A stretch of 64,000 nt of DNA from Aphanothece cf. minutissima CCALA 015 (GCA_003003925.1 PVWP01000005.1:205110-269109), one strand, 5' to 3'; numbered from the stretch's first letter, positions 7,703 to 15,928 are shown. The notes: generated by a model from the letters alone, not told the origin. A program made the numbers and translations.

Positions 7703-9184
7703 TCAGGCCGCCACCCAGCTGCCGTGCAGGCCATGGGGGATGGCCAGGGGGAGCTCCAGCACGGCCACCTCGTCCATCGAGGCGGCATCGAGCACCACCA
7801 GATCGCTGGCGCTGCGGGCGCCGTTCCAGACCAGGCCGAGCACCCAGCCGTCATCCTCGGCGGTGGCGCCGGGACGGGGCACCATGATCGGCTCGCTGAC
7901 GAACCCGCGGGGCGCCGCACTCCAGACCCGGGACTCGCCGCTGCCGAGATCGAGCTTCATCAGGGCCTGCAGGGGGTCGTTGCCCCGCTCCCGCTCGGCC
8001 ACCGCCATCCAGCCGTAGCGGCTCTCGAGCCCCACCCGGGCCGGCGCGACCATGGCGAATTCACAGGTGCGCTCACTCAGCCGCGTGGCCGTGACCGCGC
8101 CGCTGGCCAGGTCGAGACGGCAGCGCTCCAGCAGGCCCTCGGGGATACGGTCGAAATCAACCTCCTTGTAATCCTGGTCGGGGCCGATCGAGGGGAAATC
8201 GGCGTAGAAGATGCTGTCGACCACCACCGCGTCGCCGTCCTCCCAGGCGTTGAGGTGATGGAACACGAAGCCTTCCGGAGCCTCCAGCACCCGGGGCTCC
8301 TGGCCGGCGAAGGCGCCGTCCTGGCGAGGAATCAGCCAGAACTGGCCACGGGCGCCGGCCCGGGACTTCAGGCACTGGGCGGCCCCTTTGCGGCCGAGCA
8401 CGTAGGGGAGGGGGTTGAAGTCGATGGCGTTCTGCAGGAACACCGCCCAGTTGGGGGTGATGGCGAAATCGTGCAGGAAGGCGAAGCCACCGAAGCTGTG
8501 GCTGGAGTCGGCCAGCAGGGTGCCGGCCTCGGGACCGTCGGCGGCGAACTCCATCAGGCGCACGGTGCTGCGCGGGCCGGCCTTCACACCGAAGGTGACC
8601 ATGCGGGGCGCGCCGTGGTGGCCGGGATCGAAGCGGGGGTGGGCGCTGAACGCCTCACCCGGCTTGAGCACCCCGTCCAGCAGGGTCAGGCCGCGGGTTT
8701 CGAGGCTGACGGGATCGAGGGCATGGGGGGAGCTGGCCTCCCAGAGGGCGAGCAGCTGGTCGCCGAGCCGCACCACGTGGGTGTTGGCGATGTTCTTGAG
8801 GCGAAGATCGAAGGCATTGGCCAGCGGCCCGCCGGGCTTGGGCGTGCCGAAGACACCTCGGTAGAGCACCGTGCCGGCCTTCTCCTCGGCCAGCCAGCCC
8901 TCGGTGCGCACAAAGCGATTGCTGAGCCGAGCGCCCCCTTCTGAGAAGCGCAGGGCCGTGACCATGCCATCGCCGTCGAAGGGGTGATGGACCCAGTGGC
9001 CGCCCCGCTCCAGCCGGCCGGGGCCGTTGCGGTAGAGGGTGCCGCTCAGCTCGGCCGGGATGGCGCCGCGGGCGGCGGTCAGGGGCTCGTCGCTGAGCTC
9101 GACGCTGACGTTGCGAAAGGAGCTGGCCCAGTCGGCGCGGTCGTAGGCAGGCGAGGCCGCGGCGGCGGGGGAGGCAACGGTCAT
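7703..9184 (-). CDS. Carotenoid oxygenase family protein (apocarotenoid-15,15'-oxygenase type)
   Basis: A 493-residue non-heme iron dioxygenase of the RPE65/carotenoid-cleavage family. Blocks containing the likely iron-binding histidines are visible: HHPFDGDGM, LHDFAITPNWAVF, FVFHHLNAWEDGDAVVVDS and IPHGLHGSW at the C-terminus. Length and N-terminus agree with cyanobacterial apocarotenoid oxygenases, which cleave apocarotenals to retinal. Substrate specificity (apocarotenoid versus full carotenoid) is inferred only. It is the last of three minus-strand genes (hisB, small secreted protein, this gene) but has its own upstream gap containing a GATAAT box and an inverted repeat, suggesting separate control. 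Confidence 0.9.
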   Translation of the reverse strand: MTVASPAAAASPAYDRADWASSFRNVSVELSDEPLTAARGAIPAELSGTLYRNGPGRLERGGHWVHHPFDGDGMVTALRFSEGGARLSNRFVRTEGWLAEEKAGTVLYRGVFGTPKPGGPLANAFDLRLKNIANTHVVRLGDQLLALWEASSPHALDPVSLETRGLTLLDGVLKPGEAFSAHPRFDPGHHGAPRMVTFGVKAGPRSTVRLMEFAADGPEAGTLLADSSHSFGGFAFLHDFAITPNWAVFLQNAIDFNPLPYVLGRKGAAQCLKSRAGARGQFWLIPRQDGAFAGQEPRVLEAPEGFVFHHLNAWEDGDAVVVDSIFYADFPSIGPDQDYKEVDFDRIPEGLLERCRLDLASGAVTATRLSERTCEFAMVAPARVGLESRYGWMAVAERERGNDPLQALMKLDLGSGESRVWSAAPRGFVSEPIMVPRPGATAEDDGWVLGLVWNGARSASDLVVLDAASMDEVAVLELPLAIPHGLHGSWVAA

Positions 9185-9204
9185 CGGATCAGCCCACGGA
9201 AAGA

Positions 9205-9221
9205 ACAGCGCAGCGCGCTGT
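9205..9221. repeat. Inverted repeat near the carotenoid oxygenase promoter
   Basis: Arms of 7 bases (ACAGCGC and GCGCTGT) separated by 3 bases, just downstream of a minus-strand GATAAT box and before the oxygenase ATG. Its placement near the predicted transcription start would suit a repressor operator or an early RNA hairpin. A 7-base GC-rich palindrome could also arise by chance in this genome. Confidence 0.3.
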
Positions 9222-9225
9222 CCCG

Positions 9226-9231
9226 ATTATC
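9226..9231 (-). promoter_or_regulatory. Possible -10 box of the carotenoid oxygenase gene
   Basis: Minus-strand GATAAT, one change from the consensus TATAAT, 41 bases before the oxygenase ATG and in a short A+T-rich patch of an otherwise GC-rich region. No good -35 hexamer is found at 16-18 bases upstream. Confidence 0.33.
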
Positions 9232-9270
9232 ACGTAACGGAGTGTGAAGACGTGGGCGGTCGTGCCGGCC

Positions 9271-9429
9271 TCAGGCCTCGCAGGGCAGCTCCACCACCGG
9301 GCAGGGGGGTTGGGACACGGCACAGGGGGCGGCCTGGACCTGGCCCGGCAGGCAGTCGGCGGCCCGGGCCGGGGCAGCCACGGCAACGGCGGCGGTGAAG
9401 CCCGCCATCAGCAGCAGGAGGGAACGCAT
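9271..9429 (-). CDS. Small secreted cysteine-containing protein
   Basis: A 52-residue frame with a convincing signal peptide: MRSLLLLMAGFTAAVAVAAP followed by ARAA and a cut after about residue 24. The mature part is about 28 residues with four cysteines at 26, 36, 43 and 50, and is rich in proline. It begins 42 bases after the hisB stop on the same strand. I know no family for it. The signal peptide plus regularly spaced cysteines make it more likely a real periplasmic or exported miniprotein than chance; codon choice (GCC, CTG, CCC) agrees with the neighbours. Confidence 0.6.
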   Translation of the reverse strand: MRSLLLLMAGFTAAVAVAAPARAADCLPGQVQAAPCAVSQPPCPVVELPCEA

Positions 9430-9471
9430 GGCGTGTGCACGGATGATCCGATGCTAGTGGCGACGACCCCG

Positions 9472-10146
9472 TCAGACACCGGCGTGGCCGGCACGCTCGA
9501 GGACCCCCTTGCTGCTGGGCACGGCCCCACCACGGCGGGGATCGATCTCCACCGCCTGGTCGAGGGCGCGGGCGAACGCCTTGAATCCGGCTTCGACGAT
9601 GTGGTGGGAGTTCACCCCCGCCAGCTGGCGGATGTGCAGGGTGAGGCCGGCGTTGTTGGCCACCGCCACGAAGAACTCCCGCACCAGTTCGGTGTCGTAG
9701 GTGCCGATGCGCTGGGCCGGGATGGCCAGGTCGTAGCTGAGGTGGGGCCGGCCTGAGCAGTCGAGGGCCACCTGCACCAGGGCTTCATCGAGGGGGGCCA
9801 GGAAGTGGCCGAAGCGGCGGATGCCCCGCCGGTCGGCCAGGGCCTGGGCCAGGGCCTGGCCCAGGGCGATCCCCACGTCCTCGTTGGTGTGGTGGTCGTC
9901 GATGTGGGTGTCACCCCGGGCGGTGATCTCCAGGTCCAGCAGGCCATGGCTGGCGATCTGGTGGAGCATGTGGTCGAGGAAGGGGACGCCGGTGGCCACC
10001 TGGGCGCGGCCGGTGCCATCGAGATCGAGGGCCACGTGCACGTCGGTCTCACCGGTGACGCGATGGACCTCGCCGGTGCGTGCAGGGCCGGTGCGCGAAG
10101 AGCTGATGGACACGCGGGCGAAGGCGACGGGCCGGACCTGAATCAT
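9472..10146 (-). CDS. hisB: Imidazoleglycerol-phosphate dehydratase
   Basis: A 224-residue histidine biosynthesis enzyme that dehydrates imidazole-glycerol phosphate to imidazole-acetol phosphate. The metal-binding histidine motifs are all present: [34 protein letters not shown] and, near the end, [17 protein letters not shown], followed by the SSKG close. It is the monofunctional type without the phosphatase domain. I chose the ATG at 10146 ([12 protein letters not shown]), which leaves a somewhat long N-terminus; the frame remains open further upstream but would enter the carbonic anhydrase promoter region. Divergent from the carbonic anhydrase gene. Confidence 0.96.
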   Translation of the reverse strand: MIQVRPVAFARVSISSSRTGPARTGEVHRVTGETDVHVALDLDGTGRAQVATGVPFLDHMLHQIASHGLLDLEITARGDTHIDDHHTNEDVGIALGQALAQALADRRGIRRFGHFLAPLDEALVQVALDCSGRPHLSYDLAIPAQRIGTYDTELVREFFVAVANNAGLTLHIRQLAGVNSHHIVEAGFKAFARALDQAVEIDPRRGGAVPSSKGVLERAGHAGV

Positions 10147-10258
10147 GCCAAAGCCCCCGGGGCCGCGCTCCGGAGGTCCGGTGCGCCCATGGCAATCGGG
10201 GGACCCACGGTGTGCAGCGCTACGGCGCCGGGCCGCCAGGGGTGGTGGGGTGAGTGCC

Positions 10259-10861
10259 ATGCATGACCGTCCGGGTGCCGTCCTCGATCAGCTGCGCGCC
10301 GGGCACCAGCGCTTTCTCGACGGCCATGTGCTCCACCCCCACAGCGATCGCCTGCGGATGCTGGAGGTGGAAGCGGGACAGACGCCGGTGGCGGCGGTCC
10401 TGGGCTGTGCCGATTCCCGGGTGCCGGTGGAGCTGCTGTTCGACACGGGCTTCGGCGATCTGTTCGTGGTGCGCAATGCCGGCACGATGAGCACCGTGGC
10501 CGCGATCGCCTCGCTCGAGTACGCCGTGAGCCACCTGGAGGTGCCGGTGATCGTGGTGCTCGGCCACGCCGCGTGCGGTGCGGTGGCGGCCGCCTTCGAC
10601 CGGGAGCTCAACCTGACCCCGAGCCTGGCCCAGGTGGTGGGCCAGCTGCGCATGGAACTGTTCAGCCTCGGCGGAGACCACAACCTGGAGGAGGCTTGCC
10701 GCCGTCACACCCTCAACGCCGCCCGCAACCTCGTCGATTCCAGCGTGATGCTCACCGACAGACTTCGCTCGGGCCGGCTGCAGGTGGAGGCGGCGTACTA
10801 CAACCTGCACACCACCAGCATTGAATGGATGGGGACCCTGATGCCGATGCCTCAGGGCTGA
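10259..10861 (+). CDS. Beta-carbonic anhydrase
   Basis: A 200-residue zinc enzyme interconverting CO2 and bicarbonate. The zinc ligands are visible as the Cys-x-Asp-Ser-Arg motif in [10 protein letters not shown] and the His-x-x-Cys motif in [11 protein letters not shown]; the connecting FVVRNAG block is also conserved. The size is that of a soluble bacterial beta-class enzyme, without the long C-terminus of carboxysomal CcaA. No signal peptide is seen. I preferred the ATG at 10259 to the longer, proline/arginine-rich extension upstream. Its role in the carbon-concentrating mechanism is possible but not shown. Its 3' end overlaps the convergent glycosyltransferase by 10 bases. Confidence 0.92.
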   Translation: MHDRPGAVLDQLRAGHQRFLDGHVLHPHSDRLRMLEVEAGQTPVAAVLGCADSRVPVELLFDTGFGDLFVVRNAGTMSTVAAIASLEYAVSHLEVPVIVVLGHAACGAVAAAFDRELNLTPSLAQVVGQLRMELFSLGGDHNLEEACRRHTLNAARNLVDSSVMLTDRLRSGRLQVEAAYYNLHTTSIEWMGTLMPMPQG

Positions 10862-12015
10862 GCCGGCAGGGCCGCCAGGATCCGTTCCACCCGGCTTTCC
10901 CAGGTCTGGGCGGCGGCGAAGGCCACCCGCGCACGGAACTTCTCCGGGCTGTCGGAGGCCAGCTCCTCATCGATGGCCTGCAGGAAGCAAGCGGGATCCT
11001 TCTCGATCCGGATCAGATCACCGGCCAGTTCCAGCCCTTCCACGGCGGAGGAGACCACCGGCTTGCCACTGGCGATGTACTGAAACAGTTTCAGCGGACT
11101 CATGGACCGCGAGAAGGGCGTATCGAGATGGGGAATCAGGCAGAGATTCATCCGCTTCAGCTGCATGGGCACCTGATCATTGGGAAGGCTCCCCAGCCAC
11201 TCCACGTTGGCGAGGCCAAGCAGGCCGGAGTCCGACAGGCGCCGGTTGAGTTCAGGCCCCACCAGCAGCAGCCGGCAGTGGGACCGCTCCAGGGCGATTC
11301 TGCGCAGCAGATCGATGTCGGTGCGATCCCAGAACGTGCCGACATAGCCCAGAACCGGCTGGGGGCCAGCGGGCTGGAAGTCGGAGGCCTGCGCCAGGAA
11401 CGCCGAGCTGACGGCCTGATCAATCCGGACACAGGGAGCCTGGGGCGAAAACTTGTCCTCATTCGCCTTCGAGGTGACGGCGATGAGGTCGGCCATGGCA
11501 CCGATCCGCGGATACTGATCCACCGCAAAGGGGTAGTACCAGTCGGTCGGGTCGACCAGGGTGAAATCATCCACGATCTGGATGATCCGGGCCGCAGCCG
11601 GCACCTGGCGTACCAGCTCATCCAGCACGGGATGGGGCGGAAACAACCACAGCAGGGTGTTCCGTTTCCGGAACCCCAGCGATCGAATCCGTCGCCCCAG
11701 GGCGATGCGCTCCCGCTGCAGCTTCAGCAGCGAACCCAGACTTCGCGGCCGCAAGGGGCTGATCCCACCCGGTCTCCAGTAGAGACGGGCAACGGCAAGT
11801 CTGTCGGAGATGACCTGGAAGGATGTGGCCAGCGTCTCCCCCTTGGAGGAGGGCAGAATGACCAGCACCTGCTTGACGTGGTCACATCGGCTCAGCGTCC
11901 TGGCGATCTGCTCATAGGTGCGGCCGTAGATCCCCCAGTCATCCCCGAACCAGAACAGCAAGACATGGGAGAGGTGGCGGGGAGTGGAAGGACCAGCCGG
12001 AAGATGCAACGTCAT
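10852..12015 (-). CDS. Putative glycosyltransferase, GT4-like
   Basis: A protein of 387 residues from the ATG at 12015; a TTG at 12060 would add 15 residues and overlap the upstream gene. The C-terminal half is of GT-B type: VLGYVGTFWDRTDIDLLRR, CRLLLVGPELNRRL, VEWLGSLPNDQVPMQLKRM and SRSMSPLKLFQYIASGKPVV, the last being the donor-binding block of GT4-like enzymes that modify sugars of exopolysaccharides. The N-terminal half (LLFWFGDDWGIYGRTYEQIA) also resembles that group. It follows the NodZ-like gene on the same strand, so the two may be one cassette. Sugar specificity unknown. Confidence 0.78.
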   Translation of the reverse strand: MTLHLPAGPSTPRHLSHVLLFWFGDDWGIYGRTYEQIARTLSRCDHVKQVLVILPSSKGETLATSFQVISDRLAVARLYWRPGGISPLRPRSLGSLLKLQRERIALGRRIRSLGFRKRNTLLWLFPPHPVLDELVRQVPAAARIIQIVDDFTLVDPTDWYYPFAVDQYPRIGAMADLIAVTSKANEDKFSPQAPCVRIDQAVSSAFLAQASDFQPAGPQPVLGYVGTFWDRTDIDLLRRIALERSHCRLLLVGPELNRRLSDSGLLGLANVEWLGSLPNDQVPMQLKRMNLCLIPHLDTPFSRSMSPLKLFQYIASGKPVVSSAVEGLELAGDLIRIEKDPACFLQAIDEELASDSPEKFRARVAFAAAQTWESRVERILAALPAQP

Positions 12016-12049
12016 CACGACCGAGAGTCTTCGAGACAAAAGCGGTGAA

Positions 12050-13003
12050 TCATTCGACAATCCACCCCAGACGCCGCCCCCAGCGAATCTTGTAACTAAG
12101 GTAGCAACGAAACAGTAAACTGGCGACGCCGGTATTGGCCCAGCAAAGCAGGCTCAATCGTTGACCGAAAACCGCCGCGTCAAACCAAGAAACAATTCTG
12201 CCACGGTAGATGAATTCACTGAAGGTTGATCGCTGACAAGTCCCCCAGAATTGACGGGCCAGACCAGCGATCATGAGGTCAACCACAGCTGAACGATTGA
12301 CGTCCTGCTTGACCAACCCCTGCTGGCCAAGCTGGGCTTCTCCGAGATGATGAACCCCATGTCGGCTGCCGCTCTTGACCACAGGGATGATGGACGGGCA
12401 GATGACTCCATAGGACACACATAAGTCGATAACATCCACACTGTCCGTGATCACGACTTTCGTCCGAGTGCCTGGATAGTGTGCAATGGCCTTCAGAATG
12501 TCGAGAGGGCATCCACCCGAGGCATCCGTGTGTCGCACATGCCAACAGTCATAACTGCCCGGCGACAGGCCCAGGTCGCTCATACGATCGACGACTGCCT
12601 TCCTGACCTCTTGATGCAGGCGAAGAAGCCGAAACAGCCGATTGGAGTAGCGAGCGAGATAGCGGCAGACAACCAGGGTGTCCCAGGGTCCGTCCAGAGC
12701 TGGCTCTTGGTCGGTCAGAAACGTTCCATGCGGTAAGCCCTCACATTTCAGGGGATCTTGCGTGATGCAACTCGCATATCGCGGAGGGATCACATGGCCG
12801 AAATCACCATCAGACCGCTGAAAGGCCGGCTCCGAAGGGCACGCCAGTGAAAAATAGTGCTCGAAAAGATCATTCCATGAGTTATGGGTCCAGTCAACAC
12901 ACAGAACAGCGTTAAATCGTCTGGAAAGATCACAGCAATGGCCCAGGACCTGAAGGCGATTACCAAGCCCCGCAATGCCCTTGTCGACAATGGTTCGCTG
13001 CAT
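12050..13003 (-). CDS. NodZ/alpha-1,6-fucosyltransferase-like protein
   Basis: A 317-residue protein I place, with caution, in the NodZ-like fucosyltransferase superfamily. The opening DKGIAGLGNRLQVLGHCCDL followed by AVLCVDW parallels the N-terminal glycine-rich block of NodZ, and WHVRHTD parallels the His-Val-Arg-x-x-Asp motif that binds GDP-fucose. Then KVVITDSVDVIDLC and, near the end, NRSAVVDLMIAGLARQFWGT..STFSEF resemble the closing blocks of the family. ATG at 13003 is preferred over a TTG at 13015. G+C falls to 26 of 60 bases at 12181-12240, against 40 of 60 at 13201-13260 in fabI, suggesting recent acquisition. Could instead be another GT-B enzyme using a GDP-sugar. Confidence 0.55.
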   Translation of the reverse strand: MQRTIVDKGIAGLGNRLQVLGHCCDLSRRFNAVLCVDWTHNSWNDLFEHYFSLACPSEPAFQRSDGDFGHVIPPRYASCITQDPLKCEGLPHGTFLTDQEPALDGPWDTLVVCRYLARYSNRLFRLLRLHQEVRKAVVDRMSDLGLSPGSYDCWHVRHTDASGGCPLDILKAIAHYPGTRTKVVITDSVDVIDLCVSYGVICPSIIPVVKSGSRHGVHHLGEAQLGQQGLVKQDVNRSAVVDLMIAGLARQFWGTCQRSTFSEFIYRGRIVSWFDAAVFGQRLSLLCWANTGVASLLFRCYLSYKIRWGRRLGWIVE

Positions 13004-13064
13004 GGCGTCGCTCAAGGACTCTCCAGTGCCGACCGTCCTCTGGCCGAAATCAGCCAGGGCCGGA

Positions 13065-13847
13065 TCACATCCCCGTGATGCAGTACCCCGCGTCCACGTA
13101 GATCACCTGACCGGTGATGCCGCTGGCCAGCGGGCTGGCCAGGAAGGCGGCGGTGGCGCCCACCTCGTCCTGGGTGACGGTGCGGCGCAGGGGGGCCTTC
13201 TCCTCGACGTTGTGGATCATGTCCAGGATGCCGCCGATCGCCGAGCTGGCCAGGGTGCGGATCGGGCCGGCGCTGATGGCGTTCACCCGCACCTGCTGCT
13301 CGGGGCCCAGCTCCGCCGCCAGGTAGCGCACCGAGGCCTCCAGGGCCGCCTTGGCCACCCCCATCACGTTGTAGTTGGGGATCGCCCGCTCGGCGCCCAG
13401 GTAGCTCAGGGTGATGACGCTGGCCCCCGGGCTGAACAGGGGCTTGGCATGGCGGCAGAGGGGCGCCAGGGAATAGGCGCTCACCTCCAGCGCCCGGGCG
13501 AATCCCTCCGGGCTGATGGCGCTGAAATCCCCCACCAGCTCGTCCTTGCCGGCGAAGGCCAGGCAGTGGATCAGCACATCCAGCGTTCCCCACTGCGCGG
13601 CGATGCGCTGGAACAGGGCCTCGATCTGGGCCGGGTTCTGCACGTCGAGGGGCTCGAACAGGGTGGGGTTCAGGGGGGCGGTGAGTTCGCGCACCTTGCC
13701 TTCGAAACGACCCCGGTCGTCCGGCAGGTAGGTGATGCCCAGTTCGCAGCCCGCCGCCGCCAGCTGCTGGGCGATGCCCCAGGCGATCGAGCGGTTGTTG
13801 GCGATGCCGGTGACGAGAGCCTTCTTGCCGCGCAGATCAAGGAGCAT
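13065..13847 (-). CDS. fabI: Enoyl-[acyl-carrier-protein] reductase (NADH)
   Basis: A 260-residue short-chain dehydrogenase performing the last reduction of the type II fatty-acid elongation cycle. FabI features are clear: the atypical N-terminal nucleotide loop GIANNRSIAWGIAQQLAAAG, the LAFAGKDEL stretch, the catalytic YNVMGVAKAALE (Tyr-x6-Lys) and ISAGPIRTLASSAI. The C-terminus DAGYCITGM is typical. I chose the ATG at 13847 (MLLDLRGKKALVTG), directly before the conserved start; the frame is open for another kilobase but only by virtue of high G+C. Divergent from the phosphopantetheinyl transferase gene, with 111 bases between. Confidence 0.96.
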   Translation of the reverse strand: MLLDLRGKKALVTGIANNRSIAWGIAQQLAAAGCELGITYLPDDRGRFEGKVRELTAPLNPTLFEPLDVQNPAQIEALFQRIAAQWGTLDVLIHCLAFAGKDELVGDFSAISPEGFARALEVSAYSLAPLCRHAKPLFSPGASVITLSYLGAERAIPNYNVMGVAKAALEASVRYLAAELGPEQQVRVNAISAGPIRTLASSAIGGILDMIHNVEEKAPLRRTVTQDEVGATAAFLASPLASGITGQVIYVDAGYCITGM

Positions 13848-13958
13848 GGGAACCGGAGCGCCGGAGGGCGAAGGAATGCAGTCCGGCGATTCTCCCCCAC
13901 CCGCGGGGGCCCCCTGCCTGCCCTCGCCCGGGTCCGACGGCGGCCGGCACGGGAGCTG

Positions 13959-14636
13959 ATGGGCCTGATTCCCCAGCGCTGGCCAGAGCGGACGGGCCCG
14001 GCCCCGGACCCACCGCCCTGGCCCCCCGTTGGGCCCGAGGGGCCTCCCCTGCTGGTGCTGATCGATCGCCGCGACCCGGACGTCCGGGCGCTGCGGCCCC
14101 CCCTGGGGGATCTGCTGGATCCAGGGGAACGGCAACGGCTGGGCCGGCTCCGGGGCGAGGGGGATGGCGAGCGCTTCCTGCTCGGTCGCGGCGCCCTGCG
14201 GCTGTTCCTGGGGAGCTGGCTGGGGTGCGACCCCGCCGGACTCGTGCTGGGGAGTGGTCCCCATGGCAAGCCGGAGCTGCTCACCGCGCCGCCGGCCGCC
14301 CCCCGCTTCAACGTCTCCCATTCGGGTGACCTGATCCTTCTCGGCTTTCACCCCCGGCGGCCGGTGGGGGTGGATGTGGAGCAGCGGCGACCGGTGCCGG
14401 AGTGGGAGGGCATCGCCCGCCGCTGCCTGCCGCCGGGGGAGCGGGAGGCGATCGGCCGCCTGCCGGAGCCGCGGCGTGAGCAGGCCTTCCTGGCCGCCTG
14501 GTGCCGGCTGGAGGCCCAGCTCAAGGCCAGGGGCCAGGGTCTGTTCGGCCCGCCTCCCGCCCCGGGGGAACCGGCGCCGGTGGTCTGGCCCCTGGTGCTG
14601 CCGGAGGGGTACGTGGGCGCCGCGGCCCTGGCCTGA
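13959..14636 (+). CDS. 4'-phosphopantetheinyl transferase family protein
   Basis: A 225-residue Sfp/HetI-type enzyme that would load the phosphopantetheine arm of CoA onto acyl or peptidyl carrier proteins. Visible motifs are FNVSHSGD around the CoA-binding region, VGVDVEQRRPV with the magnesium-binding aspartate/glutamate pair, and WCRLEAQLKARGQGLF at residue 181 onward. In the last motif the usual W-x-x-K-E-x-x-x-K pattern has leucine (L184) in place of the first lysine while E185 and K189 are kept. The position divergent to fabI fits a role in acyl carrier protein activation. ATG at 13959 chosen; upstream open frame is antisense to fabI. Confidence 0.82.
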   Translation: MGLIPQRWPERTGPAPDPPPWPPVGPEGPPLLVLIDRRDPDVRALRPPLGDLLDPGERQRLGRLRGEGDGERFLLGRGALRLFLGSWLGCDPAGLVLGSGPHGKPELLTAPPAAPRFNVSHSGDLILLGFHPRRPVGVDVEQRRPVPEWEGIARRCLPPGEREAIGRLPEPRREQAFLAAWCRLEAQLKARGQGLFGPPPAPGEPAPVVWPLVLPEGYVGAAALA

Positions 14637-14655
14637 GCCGCTCGGGCCGTGGCCG

Positions 14656-15264
14656 TCACCAGCCCCCGTGGTCCGTCGCCCCGGGCTCCTCGAGGTCCTC
14701 GGGGGTGAGGGGCAGCCCCAGCAGCTGCTTTTCGGCCCTCCGGATCGCCCGGGGATCGCTGAGCAGATCGGGCTCCTCCAGCAGGGGCAGGACCGGCGGC
14801 CGGTGCTCGGCCGCCGTCCGCGGCGGCGGCTCCCAGAGGAAGGTGCTGCCCGGGGCCCGCTGGCGGCAGAGTGCCTCCATCTGGCGGCGCAGGGCCAGAC
14901 GCACCCTGCCCCGCTCCAGGACCTGGAAGAACTCCTCCCGGGGGGCCAGCCCGAAGCTGGTGGGCCGGGGGCCGTTGCCGTCCCGCAGCCGGGCCGCATC
15001 GGGGAGCCAGCGCGGCCGGCAGACCCCGGGGCGGGCGGTGTCCGTCTCGACCCAGATGTGCAGACCCTCGCCGCCCGGCCGGCTCACCACGGCGAGCCCA
15101 TCGTCGGGCTGGTGTCGCGGCAGGGGATACACCCGGCCGCTGGGGCGCTGATCGGCGGGCACACAGCCGGCGAGCAGGGCCGCCAGAAGCGGCAGGGCCA
15201 GCAGGCGCGAGGCCGGCGGGAGGGTCGCCCACGGGCGGCGGGCCAGCGGGCTCGACGGCGGCAC
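14656..15264 (-). CDS. Predicted lipoprotein of unknown function
   Basis: A protein with a lipoprotein signal: a basic start (ARRPW), a hydrophobic run ALPLLAALL and the lipobox LLAGC, so it should be lipid-anchored at the membrane facing the periplasm or lumen. I place the start at a GTG at 15264, giving 202 residues with the cysteine at about 33; an ATG at 15347 would add 28 residues and overlap the divergent thioredoxin-like gene. The mature part carries VYPLPRHQPDDGLAVV, HIWVETDTARPG and an acidic C-terminal LLEEPDLLSDP segment. I do not recognise a family. It ends 19 bases from the convergent PPTase gene. Confidence 0.65.
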   Translation of the reverse strand: MPPSSPLARRPWATLPPASRLLALPLLAALLAGCVPADQRPSGRVYPLPRHQPDDGLAVVSRPGGEGLHIWVETDTARPGVCRPRWLPDAARLRDGNGPRPTSFGLAPREEFFQVLERGRVRLALRRQMEALCRQRAPGSTFLWEPPPRTAAEHRPPVLPLLEEPDLLSDPRAIRRAEKQLLGLPLTPEDLEEPGATDHGGW

Positions 15265-15343
15265 GGCGGGAACGGCTCGGTGGCGGCGATGATCCTGACC
15301 CGCTCTCCCCCATCCGCTCTGCAGCAAGGGCGGCAGCACAGCC

Positions 15344-15928
15344 ATGGTCCTGACGAGCTCCACCATGCTGCCCCTCGGCACACCCCTGCCGCTGGCCGCC
15401 ATGCGGGCCGCTCTGCGGCCGGTCACGGGCGGTCCGCTCGCGGCCGCCGCCCTGGCCGGAAGCCCGGTGCTGGTGCTGTTCCTCTGCCCCCACTGCCCGT
15501 TCGTGAAGCACGTGGAGACGGAGCTCACCCGGCTGCAGGGCGACCTGGAGGGGCGGGTGAGCCTGATCGGCGTCTGCAGCAACAGCACCGCCAGCCACCC
15601 CCAGGACGGGCCGGCGGGGATGGCGGCCCAGGCCGCGGCCTGCGGCTGGACCTTCCCCTACCTGCAGGACCCTGACCAGAGCGTGGCCCGCGCCTTCCGG
15701 GCCGCCTGCACCCCGGACGTCTTCCTCTTCGATGGGGCCCACCGCCTCGCCTACCGGGGCCAGCTGGATGGCAGCCGGCCCGGCGGCGAGCCCTGCGACG
15801 GCCGGGATCTGCGGGCGGCCGTGACCGCCCTGCTGGAGGGACGGCCGGTGCCGGAACCGCAGCGGCCGGCGATCGGCTGCAACATCAAGTGGCAGGCGGG
15901 TGCCGAGCCCCCCTGGTTCAGCGGCTGA
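15344..15928 (+). CDS. Thioredoxin-fold peroxiredoxin-like protein
   Basis: A 194-residue thioredoxin-fold protein of the redoxin/AhpC-TSA-like group. The active-site segment is FLCPHCPFVKHVETEL, with a Cys-Pro-His-Cys redox pair near residue 48, followed by SLIGVCSNSTASHPQDGP, TFPYLQDPDQSVARAF and ACTPDVFLFD, which contains the threonine-cis-proline of the fold. It ends with the cysteine-containing PAIGCNIKWQ, a tail I recall from a conserved cyanobacterial group. No signal peptide, so probably cytoplasmic. Physiological partner unknown; a role in peroxide or disulfide handling is inferred. Divergent to the lipoprotein gene. Confidence 0.85.
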   Translation: MVLTSSTMLPLGTPLPLAAMRAALRPVTGGPLAAAALAGSPVLVLFLCPHCPFVKHVETELTRLQGDLEGRVSLIGVCSNSTASHPQDGPAGMAAQAAACGWTFPYLQDPDQSVARAFRAACTPDVFLFDGAHRLAYRGQLDGSRPGGEPCDGRDLRAAVTALLEGRPVPEPQRPAIGCNIKWQAGAEPPWFSG

